This document shows positions 18,092 through 26,075 of a stretch of 64,000 bases of DNA, piece after piece. The translations under genes and the position numbers were made by a program. This DNA comes from Verrucomicrobiales bacterium (GTDB lineage: Bacteria; Verrucomicrobiota; Verrucomicrobiia; Verrucomicrobiales; DEV007). The notes under the pieces are model-generated. The model made no database searches and was not told the DNA's origin. It was given only the letters and a program-made list of their open reading frames with translations. The stretch is from NCBI GenBank assembly GCA_012960505.1, contig DUBC01000011.1, positions 1 through 64,000 on the forward strand, written 5' to 3'. Within the stretch, counting starts at the first letter, position 1, and every line of letters starts with the position of its first letter.

Positions 18092-19483
18092 ATGAAGGGA
18101 TTAATTCAGGCGCTGAAAAGGATCAAAGAGGATCGGATGCTGGGATCAGCGGGGGCCGAGGCACTTCAGCGATTCGTTGGAGATCAGTTCACTGCCCAAT
18201 TCTCATTTGTCTCATCGACCAGAACGTTCAGTTTGAGGCATGACTCTTCCTATAACAGTGGCTACACTGTCACTTGTAAGCCTGAAGGAGAAGAGATCGA
18301 TGTTACGGTCCTCTTTCGGCCCGCTGAGGATAAAATGGTGGAGTCTCTCTCTGCTGATGAGGTCTTTGAGTCTGAAGTGAGTTTTGTGGAATTTGATTCC
18401 TTGTACCAGCGTGCAGTCTTTACTGGGGCAGGGACCCAGAACGTATTAGGAGATGTTTCTGATGATGCGGCAGTGACTGAGGTAGAGAAAGTAGAGGTTC
18501 TTGAATCGCATGAACCTGCAATTGAAGTTGAGGCGAAACCGGAGCCGGAACCTGAAAAAACAACTAAAGAAGTAGTTAAGGTTCCCGCTAAAAGGCAAAC
18601 AACGCTGACCAGTCAGAGGTGCACTCTTGAAATTGATGGCAGGGTGAAGGAGGCCTCTCAAGAATCTATAAGTTCAATCATTGAGAAGCTTAAAAGTGCG
18701 GAGAATTACTGGGTATTTAAACCGGGTTCGCAGTATTCATGGAGGAGGGAATTAATCAGATACACTCGGCAGACACTCTCTGTCAATGAAGATGAGCCAG
18801 CGAAGAGGGCTCATTCTTTTGAGCATTGGAAAAGCAAAAGTTGGAAAGAGAAATCAATTATTAGCCCGGAAGATGCCTGCGAAAAAATGAGGGCATTGCT
18901 GGAAGAAAATCAATTTGAAACTGAACATCCGTTCAAGGGGCCCAGAGAATCCGGCCTGAAGGTTGAAGTGGACTGGAGTTCACCCGTGAAACAGTCTTCT
19001 GACTCTGTTGAGGAGGTGATCCAATCTTTGTCTGGAGCGAAGGAATGCTGGGTCATCACTAATGGTTCTGATGAGTTGGGTTATAATGAATTTATCCAGT
19101 ATCTCTATGATGAAGAGAAGGGGATTGGTACCTATGAGAAGTGGAGGGAAGGGTCCCCAGTGCAGAGAGAACAAACTTCGCCCGAAGAGGCTATACAAAA
19201 GGCGAGAAATTATCTCGATTCCAAGGAATTGGTGACTCCGTCCTATCTGGCCCATTTCAGTGGAGAGCTCAAACAGAAGCAACCAGTGAGTAGAGGCAGG
19301 GGCAGAGGAAGTAGTCAATCACCTACTGGTGTTGGAATTAATGGCCTAGGTTGCGGGTGCTTCGCATTTTCATTATTCTTTGGCTTTGCTTTGTTTTTGA
19401 CTGATGCAAAGGGGATTGGCATTGTCGTGATACTTATAGGTATCTTCGTTGGGCGTTTAATGACCAGCCAAAGGAAAGCTTGA
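18092..19483 (+). CDS. Tail-anchored protein of unknown function with an internally duplicated domain
   Basis: I do not recognise this 463-residue protein. Residues 1-118 form a soluble domain, followed by an acidic Glu/Pro/Val linker (129-165). Two related domains of about 110 residues follow: about 167-278, with SIISSIIEKLKSAENYWVFK-like sequence and SPEDACEKMRALL, and about 288-395, with SVEEVIQSLSGAKECWVITN and SPEEAIQKARNYL. A Gly/Arg/Ser-rich linker and a C-terminal membrane helix (about 425-448) end the protein. There is no signal peptide, so the bulk is probably cytoplasmic. The preceding gene is the YiiX-like protein. Confidence 0.6.
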   Translation: MKGLIQALKRIKEDRMLGSAGAEALQRFVGDQFTAQFSFVSSTRTFSLRHDSSYNSGYTVTCKPEGEEIDVTVLFRPAEDKMVESLSADEVFESEVSFVEFDSLYQRAVFTGAGTQNVLGDVSDDAAVTEVEKVEVLESHEPAIEVEAKPEPEPEKTTKEVVKVPAKRQTTLTSQRCTLEIDGRVKEASQESISSIIEKLKSAENYWVFKPGSQYSWRRELIRYTRQTLSVNEDEPAKRAHSFEHWKSKSWKEKSIISPEDACEKMRALLEENQFETEHPFKGPRESGLKVEVDWSSPVKQSSDSVEEVIQSLSGAKECWVITNGSDELGYNEFIQYLYDEEKGIGTYEKWREGSPVQREQTSPEEAIQKARNYLDSKELVTPSYLAHFSGELKQKQPVSRGRGRGSSQSPTGVGINGLGCGCFAFSLFFGFALFLTDAKGIGIVVILIGIFVGRLMTSQRKA

Positions 19484-19509
19484 AAACTCGAGTTCTTAAT
19501 ACTGAACTG

Positions 19510-19525
19510 AATCCTTTTAAGGATT
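19510..19525. terminator. Palindrome between convergent genes, possible bidirectional terminator
   Basis: AATCCTTTTAAGGATT is a perfect palindrome just after the stop of 18092-19483. It overlaps the last codons of the minus-strand esterase and has short T/A tracts nearby. The stem is short and A+T-rich, so this is a weak call. Confidence 0.25.
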
Positions 19526-20833
19526 GAAATTTTCCCTAATCCAATCGCGGACCCGTTCCTGGTGAGTGGGCCCAAGTGAATGATTGGCGTGTGCGTAAAC
19601 TCGATACTTTTTTGGCCCTTTGGTATGATTTAAGGCGGCAAAATTCGTGGCCGGAGGGCAGACCGGATCCTGAAGGCCGACCCCCATGAAAACGGGGCAC
19701 TGGATTCTGGTCGCCAAGTTCATGGAATCAAAGTAGCTCAGAGTCTTCAGTGTCCTTTCCCAGGTCCGCTCTTTCTTAGATTCGATCCATTCGTTCATCT
19801 CGGGCCAGTTCGAGGTCTTGAAGTATTTTTTCCAGTCAGCGAGGAAAGGAACGACTGGAGCGCAGAGGCTCACTCGTTGGTCCAGGGCCGCGGTGGCAAA
19901 GCTCAATCCTCCTCCCTGACTCCCTCCGAACACAGCGATTTTACTCTTGTTTATTTCTTTTCGGGAACAGATAAATTCGATGCCCCGAACACAATCCATG
20001 TAAGCTCCCCGGTAATAATAGAGTTTCTTATCATCGAGTCCGCGTATCCAATAGTTCTTAGGTTCAGCTTTGATATCTTCCTGGCTATTTCCGTGGCCTC
20101 TAGGATTGAGTGAAAGTAGTGCAATGTCCTTAAAGATACCGACTGGTTTCATGTTTTGACCGTAACCGGGTAACCTTAGGGCGGCAGGGAATGGTCCCTC
20201 TCTATTTGGAACCTCGTACCATCCCCTGATTCGAATTCCCCCGAAGCTACGCATTTTCACTTCATAGACTTTCAATGAAGGGCTGCTCTTTTCGGGGCTG
20301 TGGATCAGTTCGAATTGTGGATCGATTTGTTTGAGGGCAGTCATCGATTCTTTCCAGAAATTCTCAAAGTCGGGCTCCTTAGTGAGCGGTGGTCGTACCG
20401 ATTCGGGGTCATAGCCGATTTGCATTACTTGATTCGTGCTTCCTTCTTCCCAGGCGCATTTAACAATGACCTTGTAGAATCCTGGTTCATTTACGTTGAA
20501 TGTGAATTTGCGAGTGAATTTTCTCTTTGACTGCAAGTGATGTTTTTCTGAGATTGAATGAACGAAAGTGTCTTCATCAGTTGTCAGTGAGCAGGTCAGA
20601 AGAGTTTCAAATTCTTTCTCTTCTGTGTTTTCTAAATGAACATCGAGGGTCAGCGGTTTTTTTGCTTCGAAGACACCATTGGTATCGTCCATTGGCTCGA
20701 TCCTAATGAGGATGGGATCAGATTCTTTTCCGTATGAGGAATGATTTGATATTAGTAACGCTAATACGAGGGACGCAATAAGAGTAATGAGCGTTCGGTC
20801 CGTTGAAGGACAAGAATGAGTGCTCTTATGCAT
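19517..20833 (-). CDS. Secreted acetyl-xylan-esterase-type (AXE1/cephalosporin C deacetylase) hydrolase
   Basis: The 438-residue product has a hydrophobic signal segment at 13-35, then a beta-sandwich-like N-terminal region (38-140). From about 150 the alpha/beta-hydrolase fold of the AXE1 family starts with DFENFWKESM and GWYEVPN. The triad is visible: S305 in GGSQGGG, D389 in GLQDPVCPP and H418 in ANHSLG; the RGHGNS motif is also present. The family removes acetyl groups from xylan and related oligosaccharides. It is the last gene of a minus-strand series nfeD-floA-178aa-esterase with short gaps (11 bases before this gene). Confidence 0.8.
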   Translation of the reverse strand: MHKSTHSCPSTDRTLITLIASLVLALLISNHSSYGKESDPILIRIEPMDDTNGVFEAKKPLTLDVHLENTEEKEFETLLTCSLTTDEDTFVHSISEKHHLQSKRKFTRKFTFNVNEPGFYKVIVKCAWEEGSTNQVMQIGYDPESVRPPLTKEPDFENFWKESMTALKQIDPQFELIHSPEKSSPSLKVYEVKMRSFGGIRIRGWYEVPNREGPFPAALRLPGYGQNMKPVGIFKDIALLSLNPRGHGNSQEDIKAEPKNYWIRGLDDKKLYYYRGAYMDCVRGIEFICSRKEINKSKIAVFGGSQGGGLSFATAALDQRVSLCAPVVPFLADWKKYFKTSNWPEMNEWIESKKERTWERTLKTLSYFDSMNLATRIQCPVFMGVGLQDPVCPPATNFAALNHTKGPKKYRVYAHANHSLGPTHQERVRDWIRENFNP

Positions 20834-20844
20834 GAAGTATTTTA

Positions 20845-21381
20845 TTAATCCGTAAATGCTTTCGGCTTGCCGAGGATTTCGGAAAGGACGATTGCTTCCT
20901 TGGCACCTCCTTCGCTACGTAATTTTAGAGCGATAGGGTGTGTTTTTTTGAGATTTCTAACTGATCTTATTGTGAATGTAGATTCAGGGTTCTGATTTCC
21001 GAGCCCTGTAACCTTTGTTCTCTGTTCTGTTCCCCAGTCAGAGATTTCTGTAACGGGTTCGATTTCTTGAACTTTAATCTGTTCCTGTTCATTTTGTTGT
21101 TGAGTGATTACGGGTACTGGCTGGGGCTGTTGAGGAGCCTCGGTCCCTGACAGGGCAGCTAAGAACTCACGGACGCCCATCTCCGGGCCTGGCCTTTGCG
21201 GGGAAGTTGGTTCGGCAATCTCCTGGTCGTGAATGTACTGAGCAACTTTGGTTGCTGCGGTTACCTGTTCAGCGGGTTCGCCCCTCTTCCTGGCTGCCTT
21301 TTTCTTGAGCGTCTGTGAGAGCCAATTGATAAAAGTAATGAAAATTATCGCAATGACTAATAGGCCCTGTCCGTCTTCCAT
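20845..21381 (-). CDS. Small N-terminally anchored membrane protein downstream of floA
   Basis: The 178-residue protein has a membrane helix at 6-23 (GLLVIAIIFITFINWLSQTL), a basic stretch KKKAARKRGE, then a Gln/Pro/Glu-rich middle (60-125). A short C-terminal segment (140-178) has basic and hydrophobic alternation. I recognise no domain. It lies 50 bases after floA, so a role at the FloA/NfeD membrane platform is a guess by context. Confidence 0.6.
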   Translation of the reverse strand: MEDGQGLLVIAIIFITFINWLSQTLKKKAARKRGEPAEQVTAATKVAQYIHDQEIAEPTSPQRPGPEMGVREFLAALSGTEAPQQPQPVPVITQQQNEQEQIKVQEIEPVTEISDWGTEQRTKVTGLGNQNPESTFTIRSVRNLKKTHPIALKLRSEGGAKEAIVLSEILGKPKAFTD

Positions 21382-21431
21382 GGCAGTTCTTCTAAGGAAT
21401 CTATTCTTTATGTGTGATTAAATGGGAATGA

Positions 21432-22490
21432 TTAGACGCTAGGGTCCTCTCCTACATTTTCACCTTCTTTTCCGGCGATTGATTCTCGCATTTTGGTGTC
21501 AGAAATCAGGTTCTTGTACCTCGTATAGTCCATGATGCCTAGGTTTCCTTTGCGAAACGATTCGGCGATGGCCTGTGGTATTTCTGCTTCCGCTTCAACG
21601 ACTTTGGCCCGCTGCTCCTGAGTCCTGGCCAGCATTTCCTGCTCATTTGCGACGGCAGCCGCGCGACGGACCTCGGCCTTGGCCTGAGCGACCTGCTTAT
21701 CGGCTTCGGCTTGTTCTGTTTGGAGCTTGGCGCCGATGTTATCTCCCACATCAACATCAGCAATATCAATGGAAAGGATTTCGAAAGCGGTGGATGCGTC
21801 AACGCCCTTCTCGAGGACGAGCTTGGAAATATTGTCCGGGTTCTCGAGGACATGTTTGTGGGATTCGGCTGATCCGATCGAGGTCACGATTCCTTCACCG
21901 ACGCGGGCAATGACTGTTTCCTCAGTCGCTCCTCCCACGAACCGGTCAAGGTTAGTCCTCACAGTGACTCGGGTCCTCACTCTCAATGAGATTCCGTCCC
22001 GGGCCACGGCCTCGATCTTATCTTTTCCTGAACTTGGATTGGGGCAGTCGATGACTGCCGGGTTGATGCTAGTTCGGACCGCTTCTAGGACTGTTTTTCC
22101 TGTTCCCTTAACCGCGAGGTCAATGGCACAGGCCCTTTCAAAATCGAGGGAGATGCCTGCCTTGTCTGCGGCGACTAGTGAGAGCACCACGTCTCCGACG
22201 TTGCCGCCTGCAAGATAATGGGCTTCGAGATTGTCAGTTGAATAGTCCAGCCCTGCCTTGAATGCTGTGATTCGGCCATCAACGATCAGTGAGTTTGGGA
22301 CTTTCCTTAACCACATTGCGATCAATGTGCCGAAACTAACAGGGGCTCCTGAGACTTTGGCTCTGAGCCATATCTTGAAGAAGCCACCGAAGATTGCAAC
22401 GATAGCAATGATGATTACGAGCGCGATCCCGGCAAGTATCAATTTAATGTTTCCTGATTCTAATAAGTCCGCAGTGATGAGTTGATTCAT
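21432..22490 (-). CDS. floA: Flotillin-like membrane scaffold protein FloA
   Basis: The 352-residue product matches bacterial FloA (YqfA family). A hydrophobic hairpin anchor sits at 15-42, then [20 protein letters not shown] and a PHB/SPFH-type region with [18 protein letters not shown]. The C-terminal helix is rich in Ala, Glu and Gln ([20 protein letters not shown], about 255-315), as used for flotillin oligomerisation. FloA organises functional membrane microdomains. The length is normal for the family. nfeD lies 25 bases upstream, the usual partner arrangement. Confidence 0.9.
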   Translation of the reverse strand: MNQLITADLLESGNIKLILAGIALVIIIAIVAIFGGFFKIWLRAKVSGAPVSFGTLIAMWLRKVPNSLIVDGRITAFKAGLDYSTDNLEAHYLAGGNVGDVVLSLVAADKAGISLDFERACAIDLAVKGTGKTVLEAVRTSINPAVIDCPNPSSGKDKIEAVARDGISLRVRTRVTVRTNLDRFVGGATEETVIARVGEGIVTSIGSAESHKHVLENPDNISKLVLEKGVDASTAFEILSIDIADVDVGDNIGAKLQTEQAEADKQVAQAKAEVRRAAAVANEQEMLARTQEQRAKVVEAEAEIPQAIAESFRKGNLGIMDYTRYKNLISDTKMRESIAGKEGENVGEDPSV

Positions 22491-22515
22491 TTTTATTTTT
22501 TTAGAGATTTATATT

Positions 22516-23010
22516 TTAAGCTGTTATCTGTCGAACGGTGACTGTTCTTCCGTCGACTTGAATTATTTTAATGGTTGACCCGGCTTCGATGAATCCATTC
22601 TCGGCGAGCACGTAGCAGGTGTCGGGGAGTCCCTCTATCTTGACGTTTCCGGTAGGCTTCAAGTCAGAGGTGGCTTGTCCTGTAGTGCCTATAATTTCTT
22701 TATTATTGAGGCTTTCAATTTTTCCGTCACTCGACGATTTGAGAACTAGTCCCTTCGACCATGGCATTCTGTCGAAATATTTGAGCCAGATTCCGACGCA
22801 GATGACGGTGACCAGAAGAATGATAGTTGATAGGAGGAACCTTCCTCCGAACCCGAGGAAGGCCGCCGGCAGGTCATCAGCAGTAAATGCTGTAGCAATA
22901 GAGGCGAAGCATAATAGCACACCCAAGATACCCATGATCATTCCCGGCAATATTACTTCGAGTGAGATGAAGATGATTCCTGCCAGTGCCAGTATAATAA
23001 CAAATGACAT
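22516..23010 (-). CDS. nfeD: NfeD-family membrane protein, partner of FloA
   Basis: The 164-residue protein has two or three hydrophobic helices at 1-80 (starting MSFVIILALAGIIFISLEVI) and a C-terminal OB-fold-like domain at about 95-164 (IIGTTGQATSDLKPTGNVKI ... GSTIKIIQVDGRTVTVRQ). This is the short NfeD form without protease domain, commonly encoded next to floA. It starts the minus-strand operon and is divergent from 23076. Confidence 0.85.
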   Translation of the reverse strand: MSFVIILALAGIIFISLEVILPGMIMGILGVLLCFASIATAFTADDLPAAFLGFGGRFLLSTIILLVTVICVGIWLKYFDRMPWSKGLVLKSSSDGKIESLNNKEIIGTTGQATSDLKPTGNVKIEGLPDTCYVLAENGFIEAGSTIKIIQVDGRTVTVRQITA

Positions 23011-23075
23011 TAATTATTTCTTAGCGGATTGTGGTTATTGAAATTTAAAATGTCAAAGCTATATAAGAATTGATT

Positions 23076-23843
23076 ATGATTTTTCGGTTATTCACTGTGG
23101 GAGTGTTTGCTTTTTGTGGAATCATGACCACCTGGCTCGTTAGGAGTGTGTATTTCCCCGAATATGAACGACTTCCGAGAGTTGACGCTTCTCATGTGCT
23201 GGATCTTTTTCTTAAAAATGAAGAAGTGACGCATGCTTTCGTTTATCGTGGCCGTACTCTGGTCGGTGACGTGATGGTGACTTCACGAAAGTCTGGTGAT
23301 TCAAATCAGAGAGCCAAGATAAGATTCATAGCTAACAGTCAGGCCGATTCACCAAAATTTCAGAAGCAGGATCTCAAATGGAAGGGGTCATTGGATCTTG
23401 GCCCTTCTCCTTCCAGGTCAATTGAGAAGATCGGTTTGACTGTGAAATTTAAAGAACCTGAAATGACGTTATCGATTGATGTTAATCCACAGAATTTTGA
23501 ATTCCATTACTTGCTGATTCAGGACGGCGAGGTCCTCGCCGATTCGGACAAGGATCCAGAGAATGAGGAAATAGCGCAGATGAAGTTGCTCTTTGAGGTT
23601 TTACGGATGTCTCCGAAGAGTTCTGAGGAATCGGGCCTTCCCCTCGATGCGAGGTGGGGCAAAGCTAACATTGCCGGTCGTCGTTCGTCGGTATATTTTC
23701 TTAAGTTTGAGTTGCCCGGTTCAGGAGAAATAAAGTTAACTTTTAGTGAGGCTGGAGAATTTCTAGAAATGTCAACGGCCCTAGGTTATCAGATCCTTTC
23801 AGAGACTCTTTCTCATTCACAGTATTTAAAGACCTTCAAATGA
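23076..23843 (+). CDS. Single-pass membrane or secreted protein of unknown function
   Basis: An in-frame TTG lies two codons upstream, but ATG 23076 is the more likely start. The product, about 255 residues, begins with a membrane helix (FRLFTVGVFAFCGIMTTWLV), followed by an extracytoplasmic beta-rich domain with no family I recognise. The stop overlaps the start of the ABC ATPase gene (ATGA at 23840-23843), so the two are translationally coupled and may work together, possibly as an accessory part of a transporter. Confidence 0.6.
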   Translation: MIFRLFTVGVFAFCGIMTTWLVRSVYFPEYERLPRVDASHVLDLFLKNEEVTHAFVYRGRTLVGDVMVTSRKSGDSNQRAKIRFIANSQADSPKFQKQDLKWKGSLDLGPSPSRSIEKIGLTVKFKEPEMTLSIDVNPQNFEFHYLLIQDGEVLADSDKDPENEEIAQMKLLFEVLRMSPKSSEESGLPLDARWGKANIAGRRSSVYFLKFELPGSGEIKLTFSEAGEFLEMSTALGYQILSETLSHSQYLKTFK

Positions 23844-24574
23844 TAAACATTCAAGATCTAACAGTTCTCTATGGTGAGTACGTGGCCGTGGATGGTCTAA
23901 ACCTTAATGTGAAGGAGGGAGAGCTGTTTGCTTTCTTGGGGCCGAACGGGGCAGGGAAGACAACCACTATTAAGGCGCTGACGGGGCTCCTCGGGCCTGA
24001 CCTCGGCTCGGTCAGTGTTGGGGGGCACGACATGCAGACAGACCCGATTAAGGCTAAGTCCATCATGGGATATGTTCCTGACGTTGCTGTGTTCTATGAT
24101 AAATTAACATCTATAGAATTCATGAGATTCATTGGGGATCTTTATGAGGTAGATCGTTCGAAACTCAATGATAATACCGTCGAGTTATTTCAAAAGTTTG
24201 ATCTTAATTCGTTTTCGCATTTTCCTATTGAGGAGTTGAGCCATGGGACCCGTCAACGTTTGGCGATTGCCGCGGCCTTAGTTCATGATCCGAAAGTGTT
24301 TGTAATTGATGAGCCTATGGTTGGTCTGGATCCGCTCCATGCTCGGGCAGTGAAGGAGGAGCTCCGGGCACGTAGTGATCATGGTGTCACAGTCCTGATG
24401 TCTACTCACCTACTCAATGTGGCAGAAGAGCTTGCTGATCGAATCGGGATCATTGACCAAGGGAAATTAGTGGCTCTCGGGACTCTCAATGAATTGCGTG
24501 AGGGAGAGAATTCTTCTGCTCTGGAGGAAATTTTCCTTAAGCTCTTTGAAGATAAGGGCCCGGAAGGCTCTTAA
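23840..24574 (+). CDS. ABC transporter ATP-binding protein (export type), no permease nearby
   Basis: The 244-residue protein has Walker A G34-PNGAGKT41, a signature LSHGT (133-137, in place of LSGGQ) and Walker B VFVIDEP (153-159) with DPLHAR, followed by the His switch in STHLLN. It resembles CcmA/NatA-type ATPases. These normally partner with a multi-pass permease, but none is encoded adjacent: upstream is a single-pass protein and downstream are dehydrogenase-like genes. The permease may be elsewhere. Confidence 0.85.
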   Translation: MINIQDLTVLYGEYVAVDGLNLNVKEGELFAFLGPNGAGKTTTIKALTGLLGPDLGSVSVGGHDMQTDPIKAKSIMGYVPDVAVFYDKLTSIEFMRFIGDLYEVDRSKLNDNTVELFQKFDLNSFSHFPIEELSHGTRQRLAIAAALVHDPKVFVIDEPMVGLDPLHARAVKEELRARSDHGVTVLMSTHLLNVAEELADRIGIIDQGKLVALGTLNELREGENSSALEEIFLKLFEDKGPEGS

Positions 24575-24638
24575 TTTTAAGGGAGAGGACTTGAGTCTTG
24601 GAGTGAAGCAGATAGACTTGCGAATTTAGATGATCTGA

Positions 24639-26072
24639 ATGCAGGAAGATTTTCAATTAACCATCAATGGGCTCAGCTATAGAGCTGCAGGGACTCCATT
24701 AAAGATGAGTCTGGCTGATTTTCTTAAAAATCAGTCCATTGAGCTTAGTGATGGACTCGTTCATCGAGGCCATGCAGGGCTGCTATTTTTTCTTATCGAT
24801 TTTAATGCCTGCGCAGGCCCTGTGCATCGTCTAATAAAGCCTTCTCGAACGAGTCTCATATCAATGGCAGAGCGTGAGCTTGTAGCGATTGATTCTCGTG
24901 TCGAAGATCCTAATGAGAGTTCCTTATGGGTGAAGCTTAAGGCGATCAAAGACAGTTCAAAGGATGAGGACGTTTCGCTGAGTAGGATGATCAGTGTTGG
25001 TCTTGAAGGTCTCGATGATGGGCAAGGTTACAGTTTATTCTCTGATCATTTGTCCTCTGCAATTAGGAGGAACGAATCTGGAATGAAAGTTTCTACAAAG
25101 CACCTTTTGACGGTCCCGATTTCTGTTGGAAGACTCAAAAAGTTAACTTACAAGAGCTCTGAAGGTGAGCTATTTTATCGGCCCGGAACCGTTCTCGAAG
25201 CCATCAGGATCCGTGTCCTCCGTCAAGGTTCTTGTTTTGTTGGTGGAGGATTGTTTGCTGAGGACGGAACATCTGAGTCAGGCGAGGCTGTTTTCATATC
25301 TCTCGAAAGCATTGATGAGTTGCGCGAAATAATATTTGAAGATGGTCATTGGATCGTAGGCGTTTGCGTTTCTTTGCGTTCATTTGCTGAGAGGCTGAAG
25401 ACTAAATTTCCCTTGGTAGATGATTTTTGTAAGAGTTTCAGAGACACGCATTTTGTTAACCGCTACACTGTGTGGGAGGAGTTCAGCTCCTCTGGGCCGA
25501 GTTCAGGGATTCTCACGGTCTTATTGTCCTTAGGGGCTGAGGTGATCATTGATGGCTTGGATGAGCGAAGGAGGATGAGTTTAGAGGAACTATTATATGT
25601 AGAAACTTTATCGAGTGTGGGTGAGCAGGAGCTCATCAGTTCAGTGATAATTCCTGAGATGAAGAACTCAGAGACGATCACTTCACATTACCAGGTCATG
25701 GAGGGACCATATGAAAAGGACTCGATCATCAGGGCATCATTCCTAGTTGAACTGGATCCAAAAAATAGAGTCTCTGATTCCAGTATATGGTTCGATATAG
25801 GTTCTGGCTTGCCTATGAGATTCGAGAGTGCAGAAAAACTCATCGAGGGGAGACCTTGGACAAGAGATTTGGAGCAGCAGATCAGCTCAGTGATCAGTTC
25901 TGGGGACGGTATCGGAGGATCGCTCGGGCTCGGGGAGGAGTTTCAAAAAATATTAATACAGAACCTCCTATTAAAGTTCATTAATGAACATCTTGGGGAA
26001 GTGGGCCAGGGGCCAAGTAGATATGAATTCATTGACCTGGAATCAGAACTGACTGTGAGAAAAAATAGTTAA
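24639..26072 (+). CDS. Degenerate xanthine dehydrogenase small-subunit homologue lacking iron-sulfur ligands
   Basis: The 477-residue protein follows the order of XdhA-type subunits. A ferredoxin-like start has FQLTINGLSYRAAGTPLKMS, and an FAD-domain entry near 175 reads FYRPGTVLEAIRIRV..SCFVGGGLF, followed by a CO-dehydrogenase-flavoprotein-like region. In active enzymes the first domain carries a C-x4-C-x2-C cluster site and a second CGxCTPG site. Here the corresponding stretch reads HRGHAGLLFFLIDFNACAG and no second Cys set is found, so neither 2Fe-2S cluster can form. The frame is intact and the paired large subunit follows after 3 bases. A diverged, non-redox or FAD-only role is an inference. 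Confidence 0.6.
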   Translation: MQEDFQLTINGLSYRAAGTPLKMSLADFLKNQSIELSDGLVHRGHAGLLFFLIDFNACAGPVHRLIKPSRTSLISMAERELVAIDSRVEDPNESSLWVKLKAIKDSSKDEDVSLSRMISVGLEGLDDGQGYSLFSDHLSSAIRRNESGMKVSTKHLLTVPISVGRLKKLTYKSSEGELFYRPGTVLEAIRIRVLRQGSCFVGGGLFAEDGTSESGEAVFISLESIDELREIIFEDGHWIVGVCVSLRSFAERLKTKFPLVDDFCKSFRDTHFVNRYTVWEEFSSSGPSSGILTVLLSLGAEVIIDGLDERRRMSLEELLYVETLSSVGEQELISSVIIPEMKNSETITSHYQVMEGPYEKDSIIRASFLVELDPKNRVSDSSIWFDIGSGLPMRFESAEKLIEGRPWTRDLEQQISSVISSGDGIGGSLGLGEEFQKILIQNLLLKFINEHLGEVGQGPSRYEFIDLESELTVRKNS

Positions 26073-26075
26073 AAG

